Source: Aestuariivita sp. (GTDB taxonomy: Bacteria; Pseudomonadota; Alphaproteobacteria; Rhodobacterales; Rhodobacteraceae). Taken from it: a stretch of 64,000 nucleotides of DNA. A program made the translations under genes and the position numbers. This document shows positions 45,059 through 52,985 of this stretch, one piece after another (position 1 is the stretch's first letter; every line of letters starts with the position of its first letter). The stretch covers positions 62,001 to 126,000 of the forward strand of contig NZ_JAAWWD010000035.1 in the NCBI RefSeq assembly GCF_021404545.1, written 5' to 3'. The notes beneath the pieces were generated by a model that was not told the DNA's origin, did not search any database, and worked only from the letters and a program-made list of their open reading frames with translations.

Positions 45059-46267
45059 ATGAGCCGCACCAACCGGAAAACCGGACCGATGACTACGGCA
45101 ATCCACGCAGGCGAGGCGCCCGACCCGACAACCGGCGCCTCGGCCCCGGCGATCCACATGTCCTCTACCTTTGTGTCCGACGACATCTCGGGCTTTTCGG
45201 CACATGATCTGACGGCAGACAGCCCCTATGCCTATGCCCGCTGGGCCAACCCGACCGTGGCAATGCTCGAGGCCAAGATCGCAGCACTCCAGGGGGCCGA
45301 AGACTGCCTCTGCACAGCCTCCGGCATGGCCGCTGCCACAGCGATCTTCTTCACCTTTCTGAACCAGGGCGATCACCTGATTGTCTCTGACGTCTCTTAT
45401 GCGGGCGTGGCCGAACTGGCCCGGGATACGTTTCCGCGTATGGGGGTTGAGGTCAGTGTTGTGGACATGTCCGATCCCCAGAACATAGCAAACGCGATCC
45501 GCCCGAATACGCGCCTGATCCACTCCGAAAGCCCCGCCAACCCCATTGGCCGCCTGACCGATCTGGCGGCAGTCTCGACACTCGCGCGGGAAGCGGGGGC
45601 GATCCACTCCACCGATGCCACATTCGCCTCACCCATCGGGCAGGACACCGTGAGCCTGGGTGTCGATCTGGTGATGCACTCAACCACGAAATATATCGGC
45701 GGGCATGGCGACGCGGTCGGAGGTGCGGTCGCAGGCCGGGCTGATCTGGTGCGCAAAATGCGCCTGGAAGCGTCAATCCACCATGGTGGGGTCCTCTCGC
45801 CCTTCAACGCCTGGCTGATCGCGCGCGGCGCCTCAACACTGCCGCTCCGGCTCAAGGCGCACCAGGCGGGCGCCCTGGCTGTCGCTGAATGGCTGGAGGC
45901 GCAACCTTCTGTGACCCGCGTGATCTATCCTGGCCTGCCTTCCCACCCTCAATATGATCTGGCCCGGCGGCAGATGGCCAACCCCTCCGGCATGATCTCC
46001 TTTCAGGTGGGCGGGGTGAGCGATGGCGAACGCATCGCCCGGAGCATGATCGAAAATCTGAACATCATCCATTATGCCGTGTCGCTGGGGCATCACCGCA
46101 GCCTGGTCTTCTGGATGGAGACCCAAGGGTTGATGGACAGCTCCTTCCGCCTCGACCCGGCCCAAACACAAAGCTACCGCGCCTTCGCCGGCGATGGCAT
46201 CTTCCGCCTCTCTGTCGGGCTCGAAGATCCCGAGGATCTGATTGCCGACTTGTCAGCGGTGCTCTGA
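45059..46267 (+). CDS. Cys/Met-metabolism PLP enzyme (methionine gamma-lyase-like)
   Basis: A 402-residue PLP fold type I enzyme of the cystathionine gamma-synthase/lyase family. PLP lysine is Lys211 in HSTTKYIGGHGD. YARWANPTVAMLEAKIAALQGAED and ASGMAAATA bind the cofactor phosphate. It could be a methionine gamma-lyase, cystathionine lyase or O-acylhomoserine sulfhydrylase; the near 400-residue length fits all. ATG 45059 with GGAG 7 bases upstream is preferred over an upstream open frame. Single gene, divergent from the M3 peptidase. Confidence 0.85.
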   Translation: MSRTNRKTGPMTTAIHAGEAPDPTTGASAPAIHMSSTFVSDDISGFSAHDLTADSPYAYARWANPTVAMLEAKIAALQGAEDCLCTASGMAAATAIFFTFLNQGDHLIVSDVSYAGVAELARDTFPRMGVEVSVVDMSDPQNIANAIRPNTRLIHSESPANPIGRLTDLAAVSTLAREAGAIHSTDATFASPIGQDTVSLGVDLVMHSTTKYIGGHGDAVGGAVAGRADLVRKMRLEASIHHGGVLSPFNAWLIARGASTLPLRLKAHQAGALAVAEWLEAQPSVTRVIYPGLPSHPQYDLARRQMANPSGMISFQVGGVSDGERIARSMIENLNIIHYAVSLGHHRSLVFWMETQGLMDSSFRLDPAQTQSYRAFAGDGIFRLSVGLEDPEDLIADLSAVL

Positions 46268-46338
46268 CCTGTCTGCTTCTTCTGGCCATAAATATTCCCG
46301 GGGAGTTTGAGGGGCTGGCCCCTCAATCCGGTCATCCT

Positions 46339-47415
46339 TCAAGAAGCCTGCGCTGTCTCGCTGAGGCGTGCCGCGCCCCCGCAGATCGGGCAATCGGCGC
46401 GGCGTTCCAACCCGATCTTGCGCGTCTCGCCCCAGAGCGCATCGTAAATCAGCATCTCGCCCCGCATCGGTCGGCCTGCCTCGGCAATCAGCTTAATCGC
46501 CTCTAGGGCCATCATCGAGCCAATCACACCGGGCAACGGGCCAATCACACCGGCCTCGGCGCAGGAAGGGGCCAGCCCTTCGGCCGGCGCTTCAGGAAAG
46601 ATACACTGATAGCAGGGCGCCTCATGGGCCGGGTCAAATACGCTGAGCTGTCCTTCCCATTGCGACAAGGCACCGGAAATCAGAGGTTTGCCCACTGCGA
46701 CCGCGACGCGATTTGACAGATAGCGTGTCTCGAAATTATCCGTCCCGTCCAGGATGACATCGTATTCGGCAAACAGCTCGGGCGCGATCCCCTCCTCCAG
46801 TTTGCGGTTATAGGGCCGGATCGTTACAAACGGGTTCTGGGCCCGCATCGCGGCCTCGGCTGAAAACACCTTGGGCATGCCGATATCGGCATCCCGGTGG
46901 ATCACCTGCCGTTGCAGGTTGGCGTTGTCGACCACATCATGATCGATCACACCGATGGTGCCCACGCCCGCGGCCGCAAGATATTGCAGCGCAGGCGCCC
47001 CCAGCCCGCCCGCGCCGATGACCAAAACCCGCGCCTCCTTGAGCTTTTTCTGTCCTGGCCCGCCTATTTCGCGCAGCACGATATGCCGAGCGTAACGGTT
47101 CAACTCCGTTTCGGTAAACGTCCCGGCGCTCTGATCCGGGCGGTCCTTGGCATCACGGGCCTCTGCCCGCCCCTTCAGCCAGCCAAGCCCGGCGCGGTAA
47201 ATCAGTACCATCACCACAAATCCGCCGATCAGCAGCCACAGCGCCGGAGAAGCGCCAGTCGCCACGCGCAGCGGGTGGCCATCCGGCAACAGCAGATGCA
47301 GGATCAATACGCCAAGATACAGCATCGCGATCATGGTCAGGCGCGCCTTGCGCGGCGCGCCCATCATTGATCCGATCCCCCAAAGAACCCCGGCAAGTGC
47401 GAGAACAAGGACCAT
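46339..47415 (-). CDS. ThiF/MoeB-family adenylyltransferase with N-terminal membrane helices
   Basis: A 358-residue E1-like enzyme that adenylates the C-terminus of a small sulfur carrier (MoaD or ThiS). The ATP site is VIGAGGLGAPALQYLAAAGVG, with DNANLQRQV, DGTDNFETRYLSN and two CxxC zinc pairs (CYQC and CPICGG). The unusual part is residues 1-80, with three hydrophobic helices (VLVLALAGVLWGIG, LTMIAMLYLGVLILHLL, ALWLLIGGFVVMVLI) that would anchor the enzyme to the membrane. No rhodanese domain. Its ATG overlaps the dut stop by one base (TGATG). Confidence 0.88.
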   Translation of the reverse strand: MVLVLALAGVLWGIGSMMGAPRKARLTMIAMLYLGVLILHLLLPDGHPLRVATGASPALWLLIGGFVVMVLIYRAGLGWLKGRAEARDAKDRPDQSAGTFTETELNRYARHIVLREIGGPGQKKLKEARVLVIGAGGLGAPALQYLAAAGVGTIGVIDHDVVDNANLQRQVIHRDADIGMPKVFSAEAAMRAQNPFVTIRPYNRKLEEGIAPELFAEYDVILDGTDNFETRYLSNRVAVAVGKPLISGALSQWEGQLSVFDPAHEAPCYQCIFPEAPAEGLAPSCAEAGVIGPLPGVIGSMMALEAIKLIAEAGRPMRGEMLIYDALWGETRKIGLERRADCPICGGAARLSETAQAS

Positions 47416-47876
47416 CAATCCGTTCCCGTCGATCCAAATCCACCCGTACCCCGGACGGTCGCGCTTAACCGCGCATCCAGCGTGAACGCCGCCCGCAGCA
47501 CCGGAGCGACAACCATCTGTGCGATGCGCGCGCCATGCGAGATGACAAAGGGCGCGTCCCCTGCATTCATCACGATCACCCCCAAAGGCCCACGATAGTC
47601 GCTGTCAATCGTGCCGGGCGCATTGGGCAGGGTGATCCCGTGTTTCAGCGCGAGACCCGAGCGCGGCCGGATTTGCACCTCGAACCCTTGCGGGATCTCG
47701 ATCCGCAGACCCGTCGGGATCAGAGCGCGCGCTCCGGGGTTCAAGGTCACATCGCCAGCGGGCAGATTCGCACGCAGATCCGCGCCCGCGGCCCCGTCGC
47801 TTTCATAGCTGGGCAGCGGAACGGACGGGTCAAAACCCGCCTCGCGCAGCACCCGGATCTCGAGGTCCTCAGGCAT
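47415..47876 (-). CDS. dut: dUTP diphosphatase
   Basis: A 153-residue trimeric dUTPase making dUMP and keeping uracil out of DNA. Motifs visible: [10 protein letters not shown] (motif 1), [12 protein letters not shown] (motif 2), [17 protein letters not shown] (motif 3), and the C-terminal [10 protein letters not shown]-loop-like motif 5. It overlaps coaBC by 8 bases and moeB-like by one base, so the three are one operon; coaBC-dut is a common pair. Confidence 0.96.
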   Translation of the reverse strand: MPEDLEIRVLREAGFDPSVPLPSYESDGAAGADLRANLPAGDVTLNPGARALIPTGLRIEIPQGFEVQIRPRSGLALKHGITLPNAPGTIDSDYRGPLGVIVMNAGDAPFVISHGARIAQMVVAPVLRAAFTLDARLSATVRGTGGFGSTGTD

Positions 47877-49065
47877 TCAGGACCTCCGCGATCCGGTCGG
47901 CCAATGCGCGCGCAACAGCCTCCTTTGCCATGCGCGGCCAGTTTTCGGCGCCTTCTGCGGTGATCAGCGTAACGGCGTTTTCCGCCCCTCCCATGATGCC
48001 GGTGGCAGGGCTGACATCATTGGCCACGATCCAGTCACAGCCCTTGCTTCGCCGCTTGGCGGTGGCGTGCGCCTCGACATCGTCGGTTTCAGCGGCAAAT
48101 CCAACAACCAGCCGGGGCCGCCCCTCAGCCCGCTGGGCGACACCGGCCAGAATGTCCGGATTTTCGGTAAATTTCAGCACCGGCAGCCCGTCCTTGGATT
48201 TCTTGAGCTTGCTCTCAGACGCGGTGGACACCCGCCAGTCGGCCACCGCCGCCGCAAAAACGCCCGCATCCACGGGCAAAGCGGCCTCTACGGCTTCGGC
48301 CATTTCGCGCGCGCTTTCAACCGCGACCACTTCCACCCCTTGGGGGGCCGGCACCTCTGCGGGACCGGTGACAAAGATCACCTGCGCACCCAGATCCGCC
48401 AGTGCGCGGGCGATGGCGGTGCCCTGTGCGCCCGAAGACCGGTTGGCGATATAGCGGACCGGATCGATCGGTTCATGGGTGGGGCCAGAGGTCACCAGCA
48501 CGCGTTTGCCGGACAGCGGACCTTTGCCGAAGGTCTTTTCGATCGCATCCACGATCTCCAGCGGTTCGGCCATGCGCCCGGGACCGAACTCGCCGCAGGC
48601 CATATCCCCCTCATTGGGACCCGCGAACATCACTCCGTCCCCCTCCAGCGTTGCGCGATTGCGCTGCGTGGCGGGATGATCCCACATTCGCACATTCATT
48701 GCCGGAGCCGCCAGAACCGGCGTGTCCGTCGCCAAAAGCAGGGTGGAGGCCAGATCATTGGCCATGCCTTGCGCCATCTTGGCCATCAGGTCCGCAGTCG
48801 CGGGTGCGACCACGATCAGATCGGCGCTGCGCGAAAGCTGGATATGCCCCATCTCGGCTTCATCCGTGAGGTCGAAAAGGTCGCGGTAGACCTTCTGCCC
48901 GGCCAGCGCGGAAACCGAAAGCGGTGTGACGAACTCCTCGCCCGCGCGGGTCAGCACTGGCGTGACAGAGGCGCCGCGCTCGGCCAGCCTGCGGATCAGG
49001 TCGAGCGATTTATAGGCCGCGATCCCGCCGCCGATGATCAACAAAATGCGTTTACCAGACAGCAT
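47869..49065 (-). CDS. coaBC: Bifunctional phosphopantothenoylcysteine decarboxylase / phosphopantothenate-cysteine ligase
   Basis: A 398-residue CoA-biosynthesis enzyme. The N-terminal flavoprotein CoaC half has [17 protein letters not shown] and the [12 protein letters not shown] motif. The C-terminal CoaB half begins around residue 180 with [20 protein letters not shown] and contains FAAETDD. ATG 49065 with GAGG upstream is used instead of an open frame to 49089. Confidence 0.94.
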   Translation of the reverse strand: MLSGKRILLIIGGGIAAYKSLDLIRRLAERGASVTPVLTRAGEEFVTPLSVSALAGQKVYRDLFDLTDEAEMGHIQLSRSADLIVVAPATADLMAKMAQGMANDLASTLLLATDTPVLAAPAMNVRMWDHPATQRNRATLEGDGVMFAGPNEGDMACGEFGPGRMAEPLEIVDAIEKTFGKGPLSGKRVLVTSGPTHEPIDPVRYIANRSSGAQGTAIARALADLGAQVIFVTGPAEVPAPQGVEVVAVESAREMAEAVEAALPVDAGVFAAAVADWRVSTASESKLKKSKDGLPVLKFTENPDILAGVAQRAEGRPRLVVGFAAETDDVEAHATAKRRSKGCDWIVANDVSPATGIMGGAENAVTLITAEGAENWPRMAKEAVARALADRIAEVLNA

Positions 49066-49143
49066 GGCGCCTCGGATCTGTGGGTCCAACGGGTGCGACC
49101 ATAGGCAAGGGGTGGGAAATGGGCCAGTGCCAATCGGCTCGGC

Positions 49144-49971
49144 TCAGCCCCCCGATGTTGCAAAGGCGGCGCAGGGATCCGGCCGCTCGACGCCCGGCCC
49201 ATCGATCACTGCATCAAAGTCCCCTCTCAGGGCGCCACCCTCCTCGGATTGGCCCAGTGCAAAAACCGTCACGTCGGCATCGACCCGGCGCAGGAACCGG
49301 GGCACCCCCCAATCTGCACGGGCATGACCATTGCCGGTGATCACCGCGACGGGGCCGCCCGTCTCTTCCAATGCGCGCACCGCTTCCTGCGCCAGACGGG
49401 CATCCCGCAGCCGCTGAATATCGACCATTGCAGGCAAGAGATGTGCGGGAAGCGCGTCACAATGAGCCTCCATCTGGAGGGCTTCGCGCCTTTGCTGCTC
49501 GGACTGTTGCAGCGGTTCTGTCAGCCCATATTGCGTGGCCTGTGCGCCGAAACTCTCGGCGATGCCCGTCTGCATCGCCGCGCGCGCAGCGTCACGCGGT
49601 ACCGCAGCGCCAAAGACCCGGGCCTGGGGTGCGGCCAGAAAAATCGGGTGATACATCATAAAATCGGGCCAGCCGCTTTCGGCCCATCCCAATGCCGCAT
49701 CCAGCGCCGCGCGATCCTGGATCAGATCCGGCGTGGCGCGGGTGGCTTGTTGCGGCGTCAGCATCTCAAACACCAGCGCCTTGGGCACGATCTGTGCAAC
49801 CAGGTCGGCCTGGACCTGATGATGGGCTGGATTGTCATGCACCTCGCCCAAAAGGACGACATCTGCGGATTTCAGACGGTTCAGAATGTCTTCAGACAGT
49901 GAAACCGCCCCAACAGGGGCGGTCAGGGCCAAGCTAATCGCGGCAAACAGGGGAATGAGCCATGTTTTCAT
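49144..49971 (-). CDS. ChaN-like haem-binding periplasmic protein
   Basis: A 275-residue exported protein of the ChaN/haem-binding-uptake (PF04187) family. A signal peptide (WLIPLFAAISLALTAPVGAV) lacks a lipobox cysteine. VVLLGEVHDNPAHHQVQADLV is the family start and VAVITGNGHARADWGVPRFL its end motif. Its ATG overlaps the rpoH stop by 4 bases, so it is co-expressed with the heat-shock sigma factor. ChaN proteins bind haem; a role in iron uptake is family-based. Confidence 0.85.
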   Translation of the reverse strand: MKTWLIPLFAAISLALTAPVGAVSLSEDILNRLKSADVVLLGEVHDNPAHHQVQADLVAQIVPKALVFEMLTPQQATRATPDLIQDRAALDAALGWAESGWPDFMMYHPIFLAAPQARVFGAAVPRDAARAAMQTGIAESFGAQATQYGLTEPLQQSEQQRREALQMEAHCDALPAHLLPAMVDIQRLRDARLAQEAVRALEETGGPVAVITGNGHARADWGVPRFLRRVDADVTVFALGQSEEGGALRGDFDAVIDGPGVERPDPCAAFATSGG

Positions 49972-50846
49972 AAAAGGAAGTGCTGCACCTCACGCGACTG
50001 AGATTCAAGGCTTTTTCTCATTTTTCCAAACGCCGCAGCCTCCAGCTGGCGCACGCGCTCTTTGGAGAGGCCCAGCTCGTTGCCAAGCGATTCCAGTGTG
50101 CGGGGATCTTCGCGGAGCTTACGCTCGCGCACGATAAACCGTTCCCGGTCATTCAGGGCCGCCATCGCCGACAGCAACCACTCTCGCAATTGGGCTGTGT
50201 CATGGCTGTCCTCGACCAAATCGGCGGCCTGGGCGCTGTTATCCTCCAGCGCATCGATCCATTCGCGCCCCTCGTCATCCACCGACTGCGTGGCGTTAAG
50301 GGAGTAATCAGAGCCAGAGAGCCGCCCCTCCATCATCTCAACATCATGCAGGGGAACGCCGATTTCGGTGGAAATCATCTGGTGCAACTGATGCCGATCC
50401 AGCGTCTCCCCGGCGGAGGCCGCTTCACGCTCCAGCCGCGCCTGCACCCGGCGCATGTTGAAAAACAACGACTTCTGGGAAGAGGTGGAGCCGGTGCGCA
50501 CCATTGACCAGTTGCGCATGACATAATCCTGGATCGACGCTTTGATCCACCAGACCGCATAGGTCGAAAATCGCACGCCGCGATCGGGATCGAATTTATC
50601 GGCCGCCTTCATCAGGCCCAGGCCCGCCTCCTGAATGAGGTCATTCATCGGCGCGCCATAGCGCTTGAATTTTGAGGCCATCGAAATCGCCAACCGCATA
50701 TATGCGGTAATCAGACGATGCAACGCCTCTTCGTCCCGTTCATCACGCCAGGCATAGGCCAGCCTGAGTTCGGTTTCGGCGTCCAGCAGCTCGGCTTTCA
50801 TCGCGCGCCGAGACAGTGACATATCAAGTGTCGAGTCCAGTGCCAT
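49968..50846 (-). CDS. rpoH: RNA polymerase sigma-32 (heat-shock) factor
   Basis: A 292-residue sigma70-group factor. Region 2 has NDLIQEAGLGLMKAADKFDP and FSTYAVWWIKASIQDYVMRNW. The RpoH box appears as QKSLFFNMRR (Q-K-x-L-F-F-N). Region 4 has SLGNELGLSKERVRQLEAAA. ATG 50846 with GGGGGATG upstream is used; the frame is open further upstream without support. It is coupled to the chaN-like gene. Confidence 0.95.
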   Translation of the reverse strand: MALDSTLDMSLSRRAMKAELLDAETELRLAYAWRDERDEEALHRLITAYMRLAISMASKFKRYGAPMNDLIQEAGLGLMKAADKFDPDRGVRFSTYAVWWIKASIQDYVMRNWSMVRTGSTSSQKSLFFNMRRVQARLEREAASAGETLDRHQLHQMISTEIGVPLHDVEMMEGRLSGSDYSLNATQSVDDEGREWIDALEDNSAQAADLVEDSHDTAQLREWLLSAMAALNDRERFIVRERKLREDPRTLESLGNELGLSKERVRQLEAAAFGKMRKSLESQSREVQHFLL

Positions 50847-50929
50847 ATCATCCCCCTGTAGATGACATCCTGTGTGAATGCTCACACCTTGTTTTGCGCT
50901 CCTGAACTGAGTACGCAGTTCCAACCCAA

Positions 50930-51475
50930 ATGGATCATTCAAGGGTTAAAAAATTGTTGCCGAAACTCACCTTGATGATTGGCGGGGCTGCTTCCGGCAA
51001 ATCGCGTCTTGCCGAAAGGTTAGCCGAAACGCATGCGAAGACAAAGATCTATGTGGCCAGCGCGCAGGTGTTTGACGCCGAAATGGCCGCCAAAGTTGCC
51101 TTGCACAAGACCCGGCGCAGCGTCGGCTGGGACACGATCGAGGCGCCGCTCGACGTGGCATCCGCCTTGCACGATGCGCGTGGCGACGTCGTTCTTTTCG
51201 ATTGCGCAACGCTTTGGCTATCCAACCACATGCTGTCCGAGACGTCCGATTTGCCGCGGGCCGAGGCCGATTTGCTGGCGGCGATCGCAAACTGCGCTCC
51301 GCCAGTTATCGTGGTCTCAAACGAGGTTGGAGAGGGAATCGTACCCGAAAACACGCTCGCCCGCCGGTTTCGGGAGGCGCAGGGACGGCTCAACATTCGT
51401 CTGGCCGCCGAGGCCAATCTGGTCATCAAGGTGACCGCTGGACTGCCGCAGGTCCTCAAGGGGCTGATGCCATGA
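50930..51475 (+). CDS. cobU: Adenosylcobinamide kinase / guanylyltransferase
   Basis: About 181 residues. P-loop GGAASGKSRLAERL at the start, IYVASAQVFDAEM, HKTRRSVGWDTIEAPLD (the guanylated histidine is in this region), VVLFDCATLWLSN and VVSNEVGEGIVPE are all hallmarks of CobU/CobP, which attaches the lower-ligand nucleotide loop precursor in cobalamin assembly. Start uncertain: ATG 50930 is given, but TTG 50954 or 50957 after AGGG would fit homologues better. ATGA overlap with the next gene. Confidence 0.9.
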   Translation: MDHSRVKKLLPKLTLMIGGAASGKSRLAERLAETHAKTKIYVASAQVFDAEMAAKVALHKTRRSVGWDTIEAPLDVASALHDARGDVVLFDCATLWLSNHMLSETSDLPRAEADLLAAIANCAPPVIVVSNEVGEGIVPENTLARRFREAQGRLNIRLAAEANLVIKVTAGLPQVLKGLMP

Positions 51476-52050
51476 CAACCTGGCACTGGGTGCGCCACGG
51501 GCCGACCCATGAAAAAGCCTTTGTCGGTTGGCGCGACATGCCCGCCGATCTGTCGGACCACGCGCAGATCGCGCGGTTGAACGCCCATTTGCCCGATGAG
51601 GCCATCGTCGTGGCATCGGACCTGATCCGCGCCTCGGCCACAGCCGATGTGCTGACCGCCGGGCGCAGGCGCCTTCCGGATCATCAGGATCTGCGGGAGT
51701 TTCATTTCGGCGCGTGGGACGGTAAGCATTTTTCGGAAGTGGCTCGGACCCACCCCGAGCTCAGCCGCGCCTATTGGGAAACCCCTGGTGATATCATCCC
51801 GCCGGGCGGGGAAAGCTGGAACCAGAGTGCGTCACGCGTGGCGCGCGTGGTCGATACGCTCAGCGCCCGATATCGCGGCGCCCATATCGTGGCCGTCGCA
51901 CATTTCGGTGTAATCCTGACACAGGTACAACGCGCCATGGGCGCGACCGCGGCGGATGTGCTGGCCCATAAAATCGACAATCTGTCGGTCACCGATATGC
52001 GGTTTGACGGCACTCGGTGGCATCTGGGACGGATCAATCATCAGCCGTGA
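51472..52050 (+). CDS. Histidine phosphatase family protein (CobC-like)
   Basis: A 192-residue phosphoglycerate-mutase-fold phosphatase. The phospho-histidine motif is WVRHGPTHE, followed by LREFHFGAWDGKHFSEV and the second histidine in VAVAHFGVIL. The ATGA coupling to cobU suggests alpha-ribazole phosphatase (CobC) activity in cobalamin nucleotide-loop assembly, but the family is broad. Confidence 0.8.
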   Translation: MTTWHWVRHGPTHEKAFVGWRDMPADLSDHAQIARLNAHLPDEAIVVASDLIRASATADVLTAGRRRLPDHQDLREFHFGAWDGKHFSEVARTHPELSRAYWETPGDIIPPGGESWNQSASRVARVVDTLSARYRGAHIVAVAHFGVILTQVQRAMGATAADVLAHKIDNLSVTDMRFDGTRWHLGRINHQP

Positions 52051-52110
52051 TATCGGGCCGCACAAATCAGCATTTTGCCAGAGGCCACCCATCCGCTTAG
52101 CCTCGGTGGC

Positions 52111-52794
52111 ATGACGTATGAGCTCTATATCGGCGACAAGACGTTCTCTAGCTGGTCCTTGCGTGGCTGGTTGATGTTTCGCAAATTCGACCTGCCAATG
52201 CGGGCCCATATGGTCGGTCTTTATGCTGGAACCATGGCAAAGGATCTCAGCGGGCTGCCCCCGGCGCGGCTGGTGCCGGTCATGCGCACGCCAGAGGGCA
52301 CAGTGGTCGGCGAAAGCCTTGCCATGGCAGAAACGCTGGCCGAGCGGCACCCTGATGCCGGGCTCTGGCCCAAGGAGTCTGCCCAACGCGCGACGGCACG
52401 CTGGCTCTGCGCTGAAATGTGCGCGGGCTTTGGCGCATTGCGCGGGGCCTGCCCGATGCAACTGCTTCGCGCCTATCGTGGATTTGAACCCGGAGTGGAG
52501 GTTCGCGCGGATCTGGAGCGGCTGGACGTGATTTGGTCGCATGCGCGGCGTCTGTCGGGCGCAGCGGACGGGTGGCTTTTCGGCACTTATTCCCTTGCAG
52601 ATGTGTTCTATACGCCCATGGCAGCCAGAATCATCGGATACGGGCTGCCGGTAAGCGCAAACGCGAAAGCCTATGCGCTGGCGCTATTGGCCGACCCGGA
52701 GGTTCAGCAGTGGCGGGCCGACGGGCTGAAGACCAACTATACACCTGAGCCCCATCGCCTAGATTTTCCGTCGGACCCCTGGCCCGTGGCATGA
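52111..52794 (+). CDS. Glutathione S-transferase family protein
   Basis: A 227-residue GST-like protein. The N-terminal domain has YELYIGDKTFSSWSLRGWL with the SSWS active-site serine type typical of zeta/MaiA-like bacterial GSTs, and ARLVPVMRTPEGTVVGESLAMAE. The C-terminal domain has WLFGTYSLADVFYTPMAAR. ATG 52111 fits family starts; the frame is open to 52075. Followed directly by the palindrome array. Confidence 0.83.
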   Translation: MTYELYIGDKTFSSWSLRGWLMFRKFDLPMRAHMVGLYAGTMAKDLSGLPPARLVPVMRTPEGTVVGESLAMAETLAERHPDAGLWPKESAQRATARWLCAEMCAGFGALRGACPMQLLRAYRGFEPGVEVRADLERLDVIWSHARRLSGAADGWLFGTYSLADVFYTPMAARIIGYGLPVSANAKAYALALLADPEVQQWRADGLKTNYTPEPHRLDFPSDPWPVA

Positions 52795-52799
52795 CATGG

Positions 52800-52911
52800 C
52801 ATTTTTTGACACAAAAAATGGGAAGAAAATGACACATTTTCTCGAGCGGTATGTCGCCTGTCGCTCCCCGATTTTGCGCCAAAATCGGCGCATTTTCTGC
52901 GTCAGAAAATG
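52800..52911. repeat. Phased array of short perfect palindromes
   Basis: Four perfect inverted repeats, each with a 3-base centre: CATTTTTTG/CAAAAAATG (52800-52820), AGAAAATG/CATTTTCT (52824-52842), CCGATTTTG/CAAAATCGG (52868-52888) and CATTTTCTG/CAGAAAATG (52891-52911). All share a TG-N3-CA core with AT-rich flanks. Their centres are 52810, 52833, 52878 and 52901. A degenerate fifth unit (TGTCGCC inside GAGCG/CGCTC, 52844-52866) is centred at 52855, giving spacings of 23, 22, 23 and 23. It fills the gap between the GST gene and comM. Function unknown: an operator array or a string of RNA hairpins. Confidence 0.85.
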
Positions 52912-52923
52912 AGCGCGCGGAGC

Positions 52924-52961
52924 TTAACCCTTCATAAACGCTTGCGCCCTACTCGTTAACC
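52924..52961 (+). promoter_or_regulatory. Two CtrA-type half-sites upstream of comM
   Basis: TTAACC occurs at 52924-52929 and 52956-52961, on the same strand and 32 bases apart. The second ends 24 bases before the comM ATG. CtrA boxes in alphaproteobacteria use TTAA half-sites 7 bases apart, so neither is a full box. Competence and gene-transfer genes are under CtrA in some Rhodobacteraceae, which is why it is noted. Confidence 0.25.
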
Positions 52962-52985
52962 AATTCAGGTCAAGGGGAATGCTGA

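Noticed and set aside
48067-49104. Plus-strand frame of 345 codons
   Set aside because: Antisense to coaBC, which has intact motifs; no ribosome-binding site.
52800-52911. CRISPR array
   Set aside because: Units are palindromes of different sequence with no constant repeat or spacer, and no cas genes are present.
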